Assembly (NCBI GenBank): GCA_934047225.1
Contig: CAKOHE010000008.1
Coordinates: 806,001 to 870,000, forward strand
Length of the DNA stretch: 64,000 nt
Direction of reading: 5' to 3'
DNA from: Ypsolopha sequella
Taxonomy: Eukaryota > Arthropoda > Insecta > Lepidoptera > Ypsolophidae
Made by a program: the position numbers and the translations under genes. This document shows positions 22,990-36,674 of this stretch, piece by piece. Below the pieces are notes generated by a model. It saw only the letters and a program-made list of their open reading frames with translations, made no database searches and was not told the origin of the DNA. Each line of letters begins with the position of its first letter. The first letter of the stretch is position 1.

Positions 22990-24631
22990 AATTCGTAGGT
23001 TTAGATAGTAAAATGTTCAGATTAGAAATTTCACTATTTGTCAGTTAAGCTAATATATGAAATTCATCAATATTACAAATAATAAAAAGGTGAATTAAAT
23101 CTCTGTAGCAATTCTGCGCCAGTCAGCTTCTTAAGAGGCTATACAACTGTGAACTTACTATGTTAAACTAATGTTATGAATAAAATACTTTTTTTTTTTT
23201 TTTAATAACCACTACCAATAATTGGGGATGGATGAGATGAGGTATTTCTGAGTTTGAAACTTAATAATTTATTGATGATCAAAGCTGAATAATATTTTAA
23301 CAGCTGACCTTTATGTATGTCGTAAAACTTATTACTCGATAGATACTTCTATACGAAAAATAACTTCTTTAGTCGGCAATCTTCAAGTAAGCCCATAGGA
23401 CAGTGAGTAAAATTCTTACATCTGTGATTATCTGGTCAACAAAATAGAAACTCAAGGTAAGCCATATTAGCAACTCCTCAGAAGTACCTTCCCTTGGATG
23501 TGGAATACCCCCTTGACTTTTTTTAGGGGATATATATTTTTTTTGAATTCTAAATTTAAGATTTATTTATTTATTTTTAAATTTACGCGCCTATGTTGGT
23601 TCCCTGACTACACAACTCTGGTAAAGAACCAACAAGAAATCCAGAGCGTCCCTAAACATTGAAATCACTCGTGCTGCACCATGTCCCATTCAATGATTCA
23701 GCCTCTTAACAGATCTACTCAAGTAGTGACTAGCTGTTTCAGTTAAAATTATTTTCTTACGAGTAGATATTGCTTGTAGTACTCAATTTAAAGTTGCTAG
23801 GTTAATATGACAAAACTATCAAGTAAAACACTTAGACTTTCATATTCAGCGTACAGTCATTCTGTTTACTATTCAATAGAGAACTTCTATCTAGTCAAAA
23901 TTGTAAAAAACTTCTGTAATACAATCGTCTTTGTTATATTTAAGGCAAGTCAGATAAGTACCAATATCTACATTAGAAATTTATCCATTTTCTAAAAATC
24001 TCTCAAATAAACTTAGATATAAAAATGGTTTCCATGATTTTGGATCTAGAATAATATTTAAGGCTATGTCTGTGCCGGATATTATATTGACTAAAATAGC
24101 AACATGAACATTTTATTTGTTCTCTTGTGCAAAAAAGAAGTAGGTAAGTCTTGTAATTTTGTATGGCATTTTTACCAAAAAGGTAGCTTCTCGCTATTTA
24201 TCTGACCCAGATCCATAGTATGGGCTAAGTAGGTACTCAACTAGACCAAATTCTGGACTATTTCTGTTGAACCAAGACCTTTTCTACTTGTCTTAAAATT
24301 TATAAAAGCTTGAAGATGTCCTTTATTTTTAGAAACAAACTTCAGCAATAAAGCTATAAGATCTACATACTTCCTGGATTCGGAATAATTTTCAACGTTA
24401 TTAAGGCTATCTCTCGGCCATCTATGATTTTACTATATGACGAACAAATAAAGGAATCTACACACACCTGACGAAGTATAGACGCCTTAACCATCTCAGT
24501 ATAAGGTTGACTATAGTAGTACTGCTATGCTTGACTACAGAGAAGCTATATTCTAGTCTCCTGGCGAATATAAATTCATCTTTACTAGTATACCTTTATT
24601 TTCAGGTAAATTAATTTATAAATCGAAAACA
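22990..24631. repeat. X2 segment
   Basis: Collinear and nearly identical with X1, X3 and X4. It has the full version of the region deleted in X1 ('aggtagcttctcgctattta'). A polypyrimidine-CAG acceptor-like site (tttattttcag) lies ~30 bp before the G boundary, but the frame following it contains stops before the G frame opens. Confidence 0.9.
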
Positions 24632-26283
24632 AATGTGATTTCTCGAGATACAAGGCTTTAAGTAGTTTGGATGGAAACAGTTTAGATCTGATACCGGGAC
24701 TTATTAATTTAGACAACAAAATTAATTCAAAACTTGCTAAAGAAGAGAAAAAATTTCACCAAACTGTTGTGGTAACTCAAGAAAAACGAAGAAACTTAAA
24801 AGTTCCAAAAAGGTACGCTGAATTTTTCAATAGCGGTTTAAAAGGTGAACAAAATGAACGTAAGTTCTTGTCAGTCTCTGTATTAAAACTAGATTGTGTA
24901 AATATAGAACCTTGGTGTATGGTACACAATCTCTATCAATGTTTTTGTCAAGGAATCTTTACTGAACGTCTTAAACAAGAATCTTCAAATCACATGGAAG
25001 GTGAATGTATTGATCTATCTAATGATTTGTTAATAGAATCCGACTATACTAACAGCAATATTTTAAATAACTTCAAATCAGCGGGAAAGAAGACACATGA
25101 GAAATATAATCATGATAATCACAGAAGTAATCGATATAGTTCTTCCTCTGATGGAGTATACGACGAAACGTCGTTTTCGTATCGCGCACCCTCGTGTGCT
25201 CGAACGAAACCGTATAAACGGAGAAAGTTTAGTGACAAACACTACAAGGAAACCAATGCAATAATAATGGAAATGGAAAAGAATGATGTAAGACTTCATA
25301 GCAAAATGATGAGTTATATCAGTAACGATAAAGATGAGGTCGACCTTGAAACTCTAAAAGAACCATCTGGTTGCACTGAATCCGATGTACTAATACATAA
25401 TCTGAATCAGTCACCAAGCAACAGTTCAAGTGAAACTTCGAAACATTTCCCAAACAAAGCTAAATTGGTGTCTTGGCTTGAAGCTAACTATAAACATTAT
25501 AAACAGCGCTCAGAAAAAAATCGTAACAAAAGTATTTCCTTGGAAGCTCCGAAGGCTGGAAAAATTGCTCTTTACCCTTGGGAAGTAATATTAGACAGAT
25601 ACAACAAACGGAAAAACTACTTTGTCGTAACTAAAGATGAACCATATCGTATATTTATGGCGGTAGATTTGAATAAGCCTTTCTTTGCAAACTGTATTGA
25701 TGTTGACAAAATTAAATTTGAAGATCTTAAAAAGTATCCAATCACAGTGAGAAATCTTTTGCAAGATACTTTTGATTTGAAAGACAATTTTTATATTATG
25801 TGTGGTTTCACCGATTGTTGGGAGTTGATTGGTTCAGTTACGAAACTAAAAGAAAAATCCGACGCTGAACTATCAGATAATAATATAGATCATCCTGTTA
25901 CGGTGGATAAGTCGGAGCTTGAACAGCAAAACATCATGCAAGACAGTGCTGCAAATAGTCCTGAAAGTGATAAACCTAAGAATAATAGTAATAACTTGAA
26001 TGAAAAATCGAAATGGTTTGCCATGACCATAAACTATGACTTTAGTGAGATTCAGTTCTATAGCATAGGGTTTTTTTGTAAAGTATGACAGTATTATAAA
26101 AGCCATTAACGTAGCCCGAGTTTCAGGAAAAACTGTCAGGTTGTCGTCTCAAAAATTTGCTGTAGATAATGAGAGCCCCCAGTTTGGAATATACGCAATA
26201 CCGGATCCAAGAGAAAACTATGTTTATGTTGGGCCATATGAAATGCATGAGGAACTTGGAATTGAAACTGTAAAACTGTACCA
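24622..26283 (+). pseudogene. G3: second full copy of the G gene fragment
   Basis: Same structure as the previous full copy: a frame opening a few codons before the junction, no early ATG, a TTG at 24667, a stop at 26086-26088 and the same 7-T frameshift. It differs by a Gln to Pro codon in the basic patch (KPYKRRKF), a silent change in the LIN codon run near residue 11-13, and a silent Gln codon change in the CFCQG motif. The shifted-frame tail is intact. Confidence 0.7.
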
Positions 26284-27926
26284 AATTCGTAGGTTTAGAT
26301 AGTAAAATGTTCAGATTAGAAATTTCACTATTTGTCAGTTAAGCTAATATATGAAATTCATCAATATTACAAATAATAAAAAGGTGAATTAAATCTCTGT
26401 AGCAATTCTGCACCAGTCAGCTTCTTAAGAGGCTATACAACTGTGAACTTACTATGTTAAACTAATGTTATGAATAAAATACTTTATTATTTTTTTTTAA
26501 TAACCACTACCAATAATTGGGGATGGATGAGATGAGGTATTTCTGAGTTTGAAACTTAATAATTTATTGATGATCAAAGCTGAATAATATTTTAACAGCT
26601 GACCTTTATGTATGTCGTAAAACTTATTACTCGATAGATACTTCTATACGGAAAATAACTTCTTTAGTCGGCAATCTTCAAGTAAGCCCATAGGACAGTG
26701 AGTAAAATTCTTACATCTGTGATTATCTGGTCAATAAAATAGAAACTCAAGGTAAGCCATATTAGCAACTCCTCAGAAGTACCTTCCCTTGGATGTGGAA
26801 TACCCCCTTGACTTTTTTTAGGGGATATATATTTTTTTTGAATTCTAAATTTAAGATTTATTTATTTATTTTTAAATTTACGCGCCTATGTTGGTTCCCT
26901 GACTACACAACTCTGGTAAAGAACCAACAAGAAATCCAGAGCGTCCCTAAACATTGAAATCACTCGTGCTGCACCATGTCCCATTCAATGATTCAGCCTC
27001 TTAACAGATCTACTCAAGTAGTGACTAGCTGTTTCAGTTAAAATTATTTTCTTACGAGTAGATATTGCTTGTAGTACTCAATTTAAAGTTGCTAGGTTAA
27101 TATGACAAAACTATCAAGTAAAACACTTAGACTTTCATATTCAGCGTACAGTCATTCTGTTTACTATTCAATAGAGAACTTCTATCAAGTCAAAATTGTA
27201 AAAAACTTCTGTAATACAATCGTCTTTGTTATATTTAAGGCAAGTCAGATAAGTACCAATATCTACATTAGAAATTTATCCATTTTCTAAAAATCTCTCA
27301 AATAAACTTAGATATAAAAATGGTTTCCATGATTTTGGATCTAGAATAATATTTAAGGCTATGTCTGTGCCGGATATTATATTGACTAAAATAGCAACAT
27401 GAACATTTTATTTGTTCTCTTGTGCAAAAAAGAAGTAGGTAAGTCTTGTAATTTTGTATGGCATTTTTACCAAAAAGGTAGCTTCTCGCTATTTATCTGA
27501 CCCAGATCCATAGTATGGGCTAAGTAGGTACTCAACTAGACCAAATTCTGGACTATTTCTGTTGAACCAAGACCTTTTCTACTTGTCTTAAAATTTATAA
27601 AAGCTTGAAGATGTCCTTTATTTTTAGAAACAAACTTCAGCAATAAAGCTATAAGATCTACATACTTCCTGGATTCGGAATAATTTTCAACGTTATTAAG
27701 GCTATCTCTCGGCCATCTATGATTTTACTATATGACGAACAAATAAAGGAATCTACACACACCTGACGAAGTATAGACGCCTTAACCATCTCAGTATAAG
27801 GTTGACTATAGTAGTACTGCTATGCTTGACTACAGAGAAGCTATATTCTAGTCTCCTGGCGAATATAAATTCATCTTTACTAGTATACCTTTATTTTCAG
27901 GTAAATTAATTTATAAATCGAAAACA
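26284..27926. repeat. X3 segment
   Basis: Near-identical to X2. It has a distinctive 'tttattattttttttt' in the homopolymer region at about 26484, where X1, X2 and X4 have an uninterrupted T run, and 'ctgcaccag' instead of 'ctgcgccag' at 26408. Confidence 0.9.
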
Positions 27927-29579
27927 AATGTGATTTCTCGAGATACAAGGCTTTAAGTAGTTTGGATGGAAACAGTTTAGATCTGATACCGGGACTAATT
28001 AATTTAGACAACAAAATTAATTCAAAACTTGCTAAAGAAGAGAAAAAAATTTCACCAAACTGTTGTGGTAACTCAAGAAAAACGAAGAAACTTAAAAGTT
28101 CCAAAAAGGTACGCTGAATTTTTCAATAGCGGTATTAAAGGTGAACAAAATGAACGTAAGTTCTTGTCAGTCTCTGTATTAAAACTAGATTGTGTAAATA
28201 TAGAACCTTGGTGTATGGTACACAATCTCTATCAATGTTTTTGTCAAGGAATCTTTACTGAACGTCTTAAACAAGAATCTTCAAATCACATGGAAGGTGA
28301 ATGTATTGATCTATCTAATGATTTGTTAATAGAATCCGACTATACTAACAGCAATATTTTAAATAACTTCAAATCAGCGGGAAAGAAGACACATGAGAAA
28401 TATAATCATGATAATCACAGAAGTAATCGATATAGTTCTTCCTCTGATGGAGTATACGACGAAACGTCGTTTTCGTATCGCGCACCCTCGTGTGCTCGAA
28501 CGAAACCGTATAAACGGAGAAAGTTTAGTGACAAACACTACAAGGAAACCAATGCAATAATAATGGAAATGGAAAAGAATGATGTAAGACTTCATAGCAA
28601 AATGATGAGTTATATCAGTAACGATAAAGATGAGGTCGACCTTGAAACTCTAAAAGAACCATCTGGTTGCACTGAATCCGATGTACTAATACATAATCTG
28701 AATCAGTCACCAAGCAACAGTTCAAGTGAAACTTCGAAACATTTCCCAAACAAAGCTAAATTGGTGTCTTGGCTTGAAGCTAACTATAAACATTATAAAC
28801 AGCGCTCAGAAAAAAATCGTAACAAAAGTATTTCCTTGGAAGCTCCGAAGGCTGGAAAAATTGCTCTTTACCCTTGGGAAGTAATATTAGACAGATACAA
28901 CAAACGGAAAAACTACTTTGTCGTAACTAAAGATGAACCATATCGTATATTTATGGCGGTAGATTTGAATAAGCCTTTCTTTGCAAACTGTATTGATGTT
29001 GACAAAATTAAATTTGAAGATCTTAAAAAGTATCCAATCACAGTGAGAAATCTTTTGCAAGATACTTTTGATTTGAAAGACAATTTTTATATTATGTGTG
29101 GTTTCACCGATTGTTGGGAGTTGATTGGTTCAGTTACGAAACTAAAAGAAAAATCCGACGCTGAACTATCAGATAATAATATAGATCATCCTGTTACGGT
29201 GGATAAGTCGGAGCTTGAACAGCAAAACATCATGCAAGACAGTGCTGCAAATAGTCCTGAAAGTGATAAACCTAAGAATAATAGTAATAACTTGAATGAA
29301 AAATCGAAATGGTTTGCCATGACCATAAACTATGACTTTAGTGAGATTCAGTTCTATAGCATAGGGTTTTTTTGTAAAGTATGACAGTATTATAAAAGCC
29401 ATTAACGTAGCCCGAGTTTCAGGAAAAACTGTCAGGTTGTCGTCTCAAAAATTTGCTGTAGATAATGAGAGCCCCCAGTTTGGAATATACGCAATACCGG
29501 ATCCAAGAGAAAACTATGTTTATGTTGGGCCATATGAAATGCATGAGGAACTTGGAATTGAAACTGTAAAACTGTACCA
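27917..29579 (+). pseudogene. G4: third full copy of the G gene fragment, extra 5' frameshift
   Basis: Shares the Pro variant with G3, has a Leu to Ile change in FFNSGIKGEQ, and carries one extra A in the run at 28042-28048. This shifts the first ~30 codons out of frame with the rest, so the main frame is open only from about 28029 to 29384. It also has the shared 7-T frameshift at its end. With two frameshifts it is the most damaged full copy. Confidence 0.75.
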
Positions 29580-31221
29580 AATTCGTAGGTTTAGATAGTA
29601 AAATGTTCAGATTAGAAATTTCACTATTTGTCAGTTAAGCTAATATATGAAATTCATCAATATTACAAATAATAAAAAGGTGAATTAAATCTCTGTAGCA
29701 ATTCTGCGCCAGTCAGCTTCTTAAGAGGCTATACAACTGTGAACTTACTATGTTAAACTAATGTTATGAATAAAATACTTTTTTTTTTTTTTTAATAACC
29801 ACTACCAATAATTGGGGATGGATGAGATGAGGTATTTCTGAGTTTGAAACTTAATAATTTATTGATGATCAAAGCTGAATAATATTTTAACAGCTGACCT
29901 TTATGTATGTCGTAAAACTTATTACTCGATAGATACTTCTATACGGAAAATAACTTCTTTAGTCGGCAATCTTCAAGTAAGCCCATAGGACAGTGAGTAA
30001 AATTCTTACATCTGTGATTATCTGGTCAATAAAATAGAAACTCAAGGTAAGCCATATTAGCAACTCCTCAGAAGTACCTTCCCTTGGATGTGGAATACCC
30101 CCTTGACTTTTTTTAGGGGATATATATTTTTTTTGAATTCTAAATTTAAGATTTATTTATTTATTTTTAAATTTACGCGCCTATGTTGGTTCCCTGACTA
30201 CACAACTCTGGTAAAGAACCAACAAGAAATCCAGAGCGTCCCTAAACATTGAAATCACTCGTGCTGCACCATGTCCCATTCAATGATTCAGCCTCTTAAC
30301 AGATCTACTCAAGTAGTGACTAGCTGTTTCAGTTAAAATTATTTTCTTACGAGTAGATATTGCTTGTAGTACTCAATTTAAAGTTGCTAGGTTAATATGA
30401 CAAAACTATCAAGTAAAACACTTAGACTTTCATATTCAGCGTACAGTCATTCTGTTTACTATTCAATAGAGAACTTCTATCTAGTCAAAATTGTAAAAAA
30501 CTTCTGTAATACAATCGTCTTTGTTATATTTAAGGCAAGTCAGATAAGTACCAATATCTACATTAGAAATTTATCCATTTTCTAAAAATCTCTCAAATAA
30601 ACTTAGATATAAAAATGGTTTCCATGATTTTGGATCTAGAATAATATTTAAGGCTATGTCTGTGCCGGATATTATATTGACTAAAATAGCAACATGAACA
30701 TTTTATTTGTTCTCTTGTGCAAAAAAGAAGTAGGTAAGTCTTGTAATTTTGTATGGCATTTTTACCAAAAAGGTAGCTTCTCGCTATTTATCTGACCCAG
30801 ATCCATAGTATGGGCTAAGTAGGTACTCAACTAGACCAAATTCTGGACTATTTCTGTTGAACCAAGACCTTTTCTACTTGTCTTAAAATTTATAAAAGCT
30901 TGAAGATGTCCTTTATTTTTAGAAACAAACTTCAGCAATAAAGCTATAAGATCTACATACTTCCTGGATTTGGAATAATTTTCAACGTTATTAAGGCTAT
31001 CTCTCGGCCATCTATGATTTTACTATATGACGAACAAATAAATGAATCTACACACACCTGACGAAGTATAGACGCCTTAACCATCTCAGTATAAGGTTGA
31101 CTAAAGTAGTACTGCTATGCTTGACTACAGAGGAGCTTTATTCTAGTCTCCTGGCGAATATAAATTCATCTTTACTAGTATACCTTTATTTTCAGGTAAC
31201 TTAATTTATAAATCGAAAACA
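29580..31221. repeat. X4 segment
   Basis: Last X of the array. For most of its length it matches X1-X3, but its final ~260 bp share variants with outlying X0 ('aaatgaatctac' and 'ctacagaggagct', where X1-X3 have 'aaaggaatctac' and 'ctacagagaagct'). It then runs straight into R instead of G. It is therefore the end copy that keeps the ancestral junction. Confidence 0.9.
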
Positions 31222-32132
31222 TTCCTTCTCCAAAAAGCTGCAAACTCGCAATAACCAAACCTTTTCCCAAACTATTTATATAATTGAAATCTTTCCAATA
31301 GGAATAAATATATAGGAAATTTATGATTCCAAAATTATTCAAACTAAACTTTGTACATATACACTGAAGCTTTATTTATTTTAAAATAACATGCCTTTAT
31401 CTGAATCTATGAAATTCACAATTTCAATATCAAAATCACCAACTTTATTTAAGGCTGATCTTGTGATTTTTCTCATGGAAAACTTTATCATGGAAACCAC
31501 TCTAAATGGATTAAAATATAAACTTGAAGTCTGCCCTAATCGATAAGTGAGTAACTATGGACCCGAAACTGTTCTTTCTAGTTGCAAATTCAATACTAGA
31601 TAATTTCACTGGATGCAAGACTTCACCAAAATCTAGAATTTTCAATAATTCTAGTAAACTGACTGCTCAAACATTTACCTACCTACATATCTAACACAAA
31701 ATGTTACAGACAACAATATTGGAACCTTCTAGAGTTCTGTCCTACCCACTCAACTTCTCGCGCTTTCCCGCGTTCTTTTCTAACCCGTAAATAAATTACC
31801 ACCCTACATCTAAGCATGATAATACTTACTTAATAGTAAGTATAACCTTGAACTGAAAAATATCAATAATAGATTACCTACCTATGATTTTACCTGCCTA
31901 TCATGTCCTAAAACAAATATCCCTAAGCTGTTGGGTGTGTGTATATTTCAAAACTAGAGGAAATTCCTCACATTTACATTTAATTGCGTATGTCAACAGA
32001 CTCGGGGTGCAATGAGTTCTGGCCTATCCTAGCTAAAATTTGATGGAGCGAGGTGAGTTAGTCCTCTAAATGTGCCTAAAAACCTATTACTCCCTAGCCT
32101 ATCCCTATATGGGTGCAATATGTACATATATA
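31222..32132. repeat. R1: right neighbour of X4, second copy of R, with empty Helitron site
   Basis: Homologous to 8621-9580 plus 11086-11348. It lacks the Helitron (intact site at 31862/31863) and several hundred bases present in R0. Homology ends at 'tgtacatatata'. No coding potential seen. Confidence 0.85.
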
Positions 32133-33715
32133 GATAACAAGGATACTTGTGGCCAAAGAACCTAAAACCACAAGCGGATAGGAAGGAAAATAAGGTACCC
32201 TGCCAAGTGCAATGCAGGAGGAAAGATTTTCTCTCGTGTACAAGCCGGTCTCAACAGGTACAATTATGGCGCATCTAGCGGACCTCGCCCGAGAGAGGGA
32301 ATCACTGAAATCGGAAAAACACTCCCGGCGATACCCTACATTATTTGTCCTATACAATTTCAAGGTAATTCCTCGCCATACCAGCTCGAGAAACACCCAT
32401 GCTACCCACCCCAGCAACCCCAAACTAGCTACGGATCCTATATTTAATTTACTGAAAGCTACGGTACGACTTTAATACTTTATCAACAAATCGCGATTCA
32501 AAAAGAAACTTGCCTCACGACTTCCCCTGGCCAGCCAAACCTCACACCGAAGCGATCATCAGTTCCAAGCCTTCGCGACCAAAACATCCGGCTATACCTA
32601 CATAAGGTAGCTCCCAGAATTCTTAGGAAATCATAAGACAAGCCCACTTTGAATATCTAATAAACTATTGATTATGCGCCGTGACTCTAAATTTTGTACA
32701 TCAAAACCGAAAATTAAACATTTAGGCTAAACGAGTGCCTGCCGCTTAAAAAAAATACTTTTGGCAAATACGTCTGCATTGCCCAAGAAGAATCTGCTAA
32801 TCCTCTAAAAAGCGCGCGCAATGGCCTTATAAAACCTTCTCTCCTACCCCTGTTCGATGCCCACGCAACCTTTCTAGATGTCTTCCTATTGGCTAGCCGT
32901 CGCCGCTCCAAATCGTACGATATTACGTCACACTAACCATTTCTTTACCTCTTCACAACGAACTTGTTTTAACCAGTTCTTCTATCATCAATTGCTGAAT
33001 ATATTTTAGCCTCTTTCCCCCTTAACCCAAAGTTCAATTTTAGTTACAATTTGTTTTCGCGCCTACAAATCCGATTTTCCCGCCGCGGTTTGAACACGCC
33101 ACGTGTAGTTCTAAGAATTTTTGAATCTTTCAAGAACATTCGAATTCCAGCCGCCATATTGTTTGCTACACAACAATACTACGCTTTTTAAGACCTTAAT
33201 GAAATAATGAGCAGCATGAACATTTTGTCACAATGATGTTTAGAGTTACAAGGAAGGTGAAACCCTTAATGGTTCAATCATTCAATATTTCCTTTACTTT
33301 AAGTTGATTATTCATCTAAGCACATGAGTTTTGGTGGACCCTTCGACCTGTGGTTGGTTCCGTCTCAGTTTGGAATGTTGCCAATTTACCGAAACTTCTA
33401 AGTATTAAGGTTCATACATCATCTGTATGTTTATTATGAATAAGTACACAATAATTGTCCATTTTAGTGATACCCAATGACAGCATACCATGTGGAATGT
33501 TACAGCTGTCTATCCATCTATCACAGGGGTCTACAGCTTCAGCCGTTATAGGTGAATATAGCGCGTAAATATTTTCACATAATATATGTTACTTTGTCCT
33601 CTATCACGGCAAATAATAATATGAAATGGAAATCCAAGGGGGGTCCAATTATTCGACGTTATTTGTTTCAGCTCTATCTTTATAATACAACAATTTTGGG
33701 CAGAAAAATGTTACA
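32133..33715. other. Intergenic, no supported gene
   Basis: Mixed-composition sequence with short open frames (32094-32475 on both strands, 32714-32911 on minus) that I cannot relate to any family. No splice-bounded exon recognised. Confidence 0.5.
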
Positions 33716-34745
33716 GTTCCTTACTCAAAAGGTGCTGATTTGTTTGTCAGGCGCTACCATTTTAGCGCCTTGTTTTTTGTCACCTTTATGTTGCTATGTC
33801 ATCTTTATTGTTGGTATTTACCATAATGGTTTGGGGTTTCGTACCCATATTGTGTGATGGTAGTACGGAACCCTTCGTGAGCGAGTCCGACTTGCACTTA
33901 TCCGGTTTAATAGCGACTTATTTACCAAATGTTGATATTTCTCTTCTTAAATAGACTAAATGTGTTTTAGGGTTCCTTACCCAAAGCACAGATTATTATA
34001 ACAAAGGCTCTATCGTTAGAACGGTTATACATACAACTACCTACAAGTTGAAAATTTAGGCAGACTACTTTAAAGTAAAATAACAAATAATAAAAAATGA
34101 GGGTTCCTTCCTAAAAAGGTACCGAATTTTCTGTCAGGCGCTACCGTTTTATCCCGTTTTATCGCTTTGTTTTTTGTCGCCTTGATGGTGCTATGGCATA
34201 GATCTATGTTGTTGCAATTTACTTTTAGGGTTCCATTCCCGTATTGTGTGGGGGTACGGAACCCTTTATGTGCGAGTTGGATTCGCACTTTACCGTTTTT
34301 TTAGTGACTTAATTACGAAATGTTGATATTCCCTTCTTAATTTCACTAATTGTGAATGTATCGAACATTATAAACCACCCTTTTTAGGGTTCCTTACCCA
34401 AGGAACAGATTATTATAACAAAGGCTCTATCTTTAGAACGGTAATACATACAAGTACAAGTTTTAACTTTGGGCAGTCTGTAGTAAATACTTTAAAGTAA
34501 AATAATGAAAATTAGGGTTCCGTACTAAAAAGGTACCAAATTGTTTGTCAGGCGCTACCGTTTTATCGCTTTGTTTTTCGTCGCCTTAATGTTGCTATGG
34601 CATCTATATGGTTGTTATTTACTTTTAGGGTTCCGTACCCGTATTGTGTAGGGGTACGGAACCCTTTATGCGCGAGTTCGATTCGCACTTTACCGGTTTT
34701 TTTTTCGCACTTTAACGGTTTTACTTTTTATTTTTACTACTTGCT
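33716..34745. repeat. Three tandem copies of a ~390-415-bp repeat
   Basis: The phrase 'gtcaggcgctacc' recurs at 33747, 34135 and 34549. It is followed each time by 'ttgttttt...gtcgcc', 'tttagggttccgtaccc', 'gtacggaacccttt/c' and a 'cgagt...cgcact' segment. Sequences are moderately diverged. The ends ('agggttccgtacc' ... 'tcgcactttaccggttttt') relate it to a family also present in both arms of the foldback element (44690-44966, 53106-53395), at 35845-35876 and at the window end. Confidence 0.75.
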
Positions 34746-36674
34746 CTATTTTCGGAAATAAAGGTATACATTTTTTTACACTTTTTACCATCTAGCGTCA
34801 CGAGGTAGAATTTTTCGTGGTAGATGTCTTTAATGCAAAGCAGCATACCACCAACGTTATCTAGTGTCATACAAATTTATAGATGCAGCTGGAAACATAC
34901 ATTTTGTATAGACTTTGTATGGAAATATTAAATTACCAACCGCAAATAACATTTTTATATTTTTTTGTTGCAATGTACACTTAACACTAACCGCATGCAA
35001 AATTTCAAGTTTGTAGGCCTGCTAGAACACCTTTAGACTTTTGATGATGTGTCAGTCAGTCAGTGACAAAATAAGGGAACTTTGACTTGAGATATTTCGT
35101 AATCGAATATAGGTACAAAGTTGTAATTTGGGGTCAGAAGTAGGATCAGTAAGTACTCTTGGTTACTGAAATTTCAGACTTCTAGCTTTACCCACAACGA
35201 AGATACAGGGGGGTTGAAAGTGCCGTGAGTTGCTTCGAGAAAAGGGTGGGCCGTTCCGCGAGACTCGGCGGGGGCACTGCCGTGCCCCCAGATTGGGTCT
35301 AAAAATTGCAAAAAATGGCTAGTGGTGGTAGTAACTACTGTGAAAGTTGTGCTGGGAATGTGTGTGTGCAAAAATTAAGAAATGGTACGTTTTCAAAACT
35401 GTGTGTTGCTGAAAAAAAAAGAAGTAATCGAGAAAGGCCGCTTCGTACCGGATTCAAATAAAAGGTAAAGCAACTAGAAAATTCAGTCCAAAACAATATG
35501 AAACATTTAACTGGCTGACAGGTTGTAAACATACTAATCGGTTGTTTTGTTTCTTCTGCTTGTTATGTTCAAATAGCCAAACTGTTTGGAACGATGCCGG
35601 TTACAGATGCACATAAAAATACATATACAGCTTAGCTATATTTACTTGCCTCTATTTTGGGAAATCCTCGAAAAACTACAAAAAAAATGATGTCCCTCAA
35701 CTTATCTCTAAAATTGGTTGATCGAAAAATAAAAAAAAATCATGGTAATATGTGCTTACGTAAAGATTACAGGAATAATATAGCAGTTTAGAAATTCACG
35801 AAAACAAAATTACATTTTTCATCCACGATACGGAACCTTAGGTACGCGAGTCTGACTCGCACTTGACCGGTTTTTATGTCTACCCTGTGTAAAAACTCTG
35901 TGCACGCCACTGCACATTGAGAGTTCTCTACAGAGTGTGTCACAAGCTCAGAATAAGGAATACAAATAGAAGCCTGGCTAAAATAATACGCGGAGAAAAA
36001 CACCTATCGTTGATTTTTTTACGACATTCTAGTGCGTTAGAGAGAGATGGATATGTATTAGTTTTTTCTTAATTAGGTAGGTTGTCACTAGTTCGTTGCT
36101 TTGCTAGTGATGTAACAATGTCGATTTTTGACTACGATAAATAAACCAAATCGAAATGAACCACGACCAATCTGCTTACCACACATTATATCGTATCAAA
36201 GTGTGAAAAAAAAGAGAATGCAGGAGGCACCGACCTTTCTGGTGACATCCTCTTGCTTTGGAAGGAGGCCAGGAGAATTAATAGCAAAGTGGTCTCTGTC
36301 TACCCCAGTGGGACACATGTTATATTGTGTAAATAAGGAATTAATAAAAGGATATCTTTCTTTAGCATAATATTTTTTATTAAGAACAAATTACTATATC
36401 GTAGGCAAGTAGGTACATAAGTTAAGTCCAAAATTGTGCTTGTTTCTAGTACAAAAAATGATGAGCGATGACAGCGCAATTACTACAGAGGTAATTTAAT
36501 TTTTTTTATTATTATATCAAATAAACATCAACTAATCTTGAATAATAACTGATAACAAATAATGAACGATTAAAATACCTTATAACCTGTAATAAGAAAT
36601 CAAATTATGTGCAGTTCAAGTCAATAAGCATTCCCAAAATTCATTTCACGAAAGAACCACCCTATCAAAGTACT
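34746..36674. other. Intergenic with a GC-rich hairpin and a repeat scrap
   Basis: A perfect 8-bp stem with 4-nt loop (gggggcac tgcc gtgccccc) lies at 35270-35289. At 35845-35876 there is a fragment of the 'gagtctgactcgcacttgaccgg' repeat family. The open frame at 36128-36370 is not recognisable. No gene is supported. Confidence 0.5.

Larger units (their letters stand above)
19411..31221 (+). repeat. Tandem array of a ~3.3-kb G-X unit, one partial and three full G copies
   Basis: The order is G1(partial)-X1-G2-X2-G3-X3-G4-X4. Unit spacing is 3294 bp between G2 and G3 and 3295 bp between G3 and G4. Differences between full G copies are only a handful in 1652 bp, including one Q/P codon, one L/I codon, two silent sites and a 1-bp insertion, so amplification was very recent or copies are being homogenised. 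The array opens at a BEL LTR and closes where X4 runs into R (31222-32132), as X0 runs into R0 at 8621. Confidence 0.95.
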
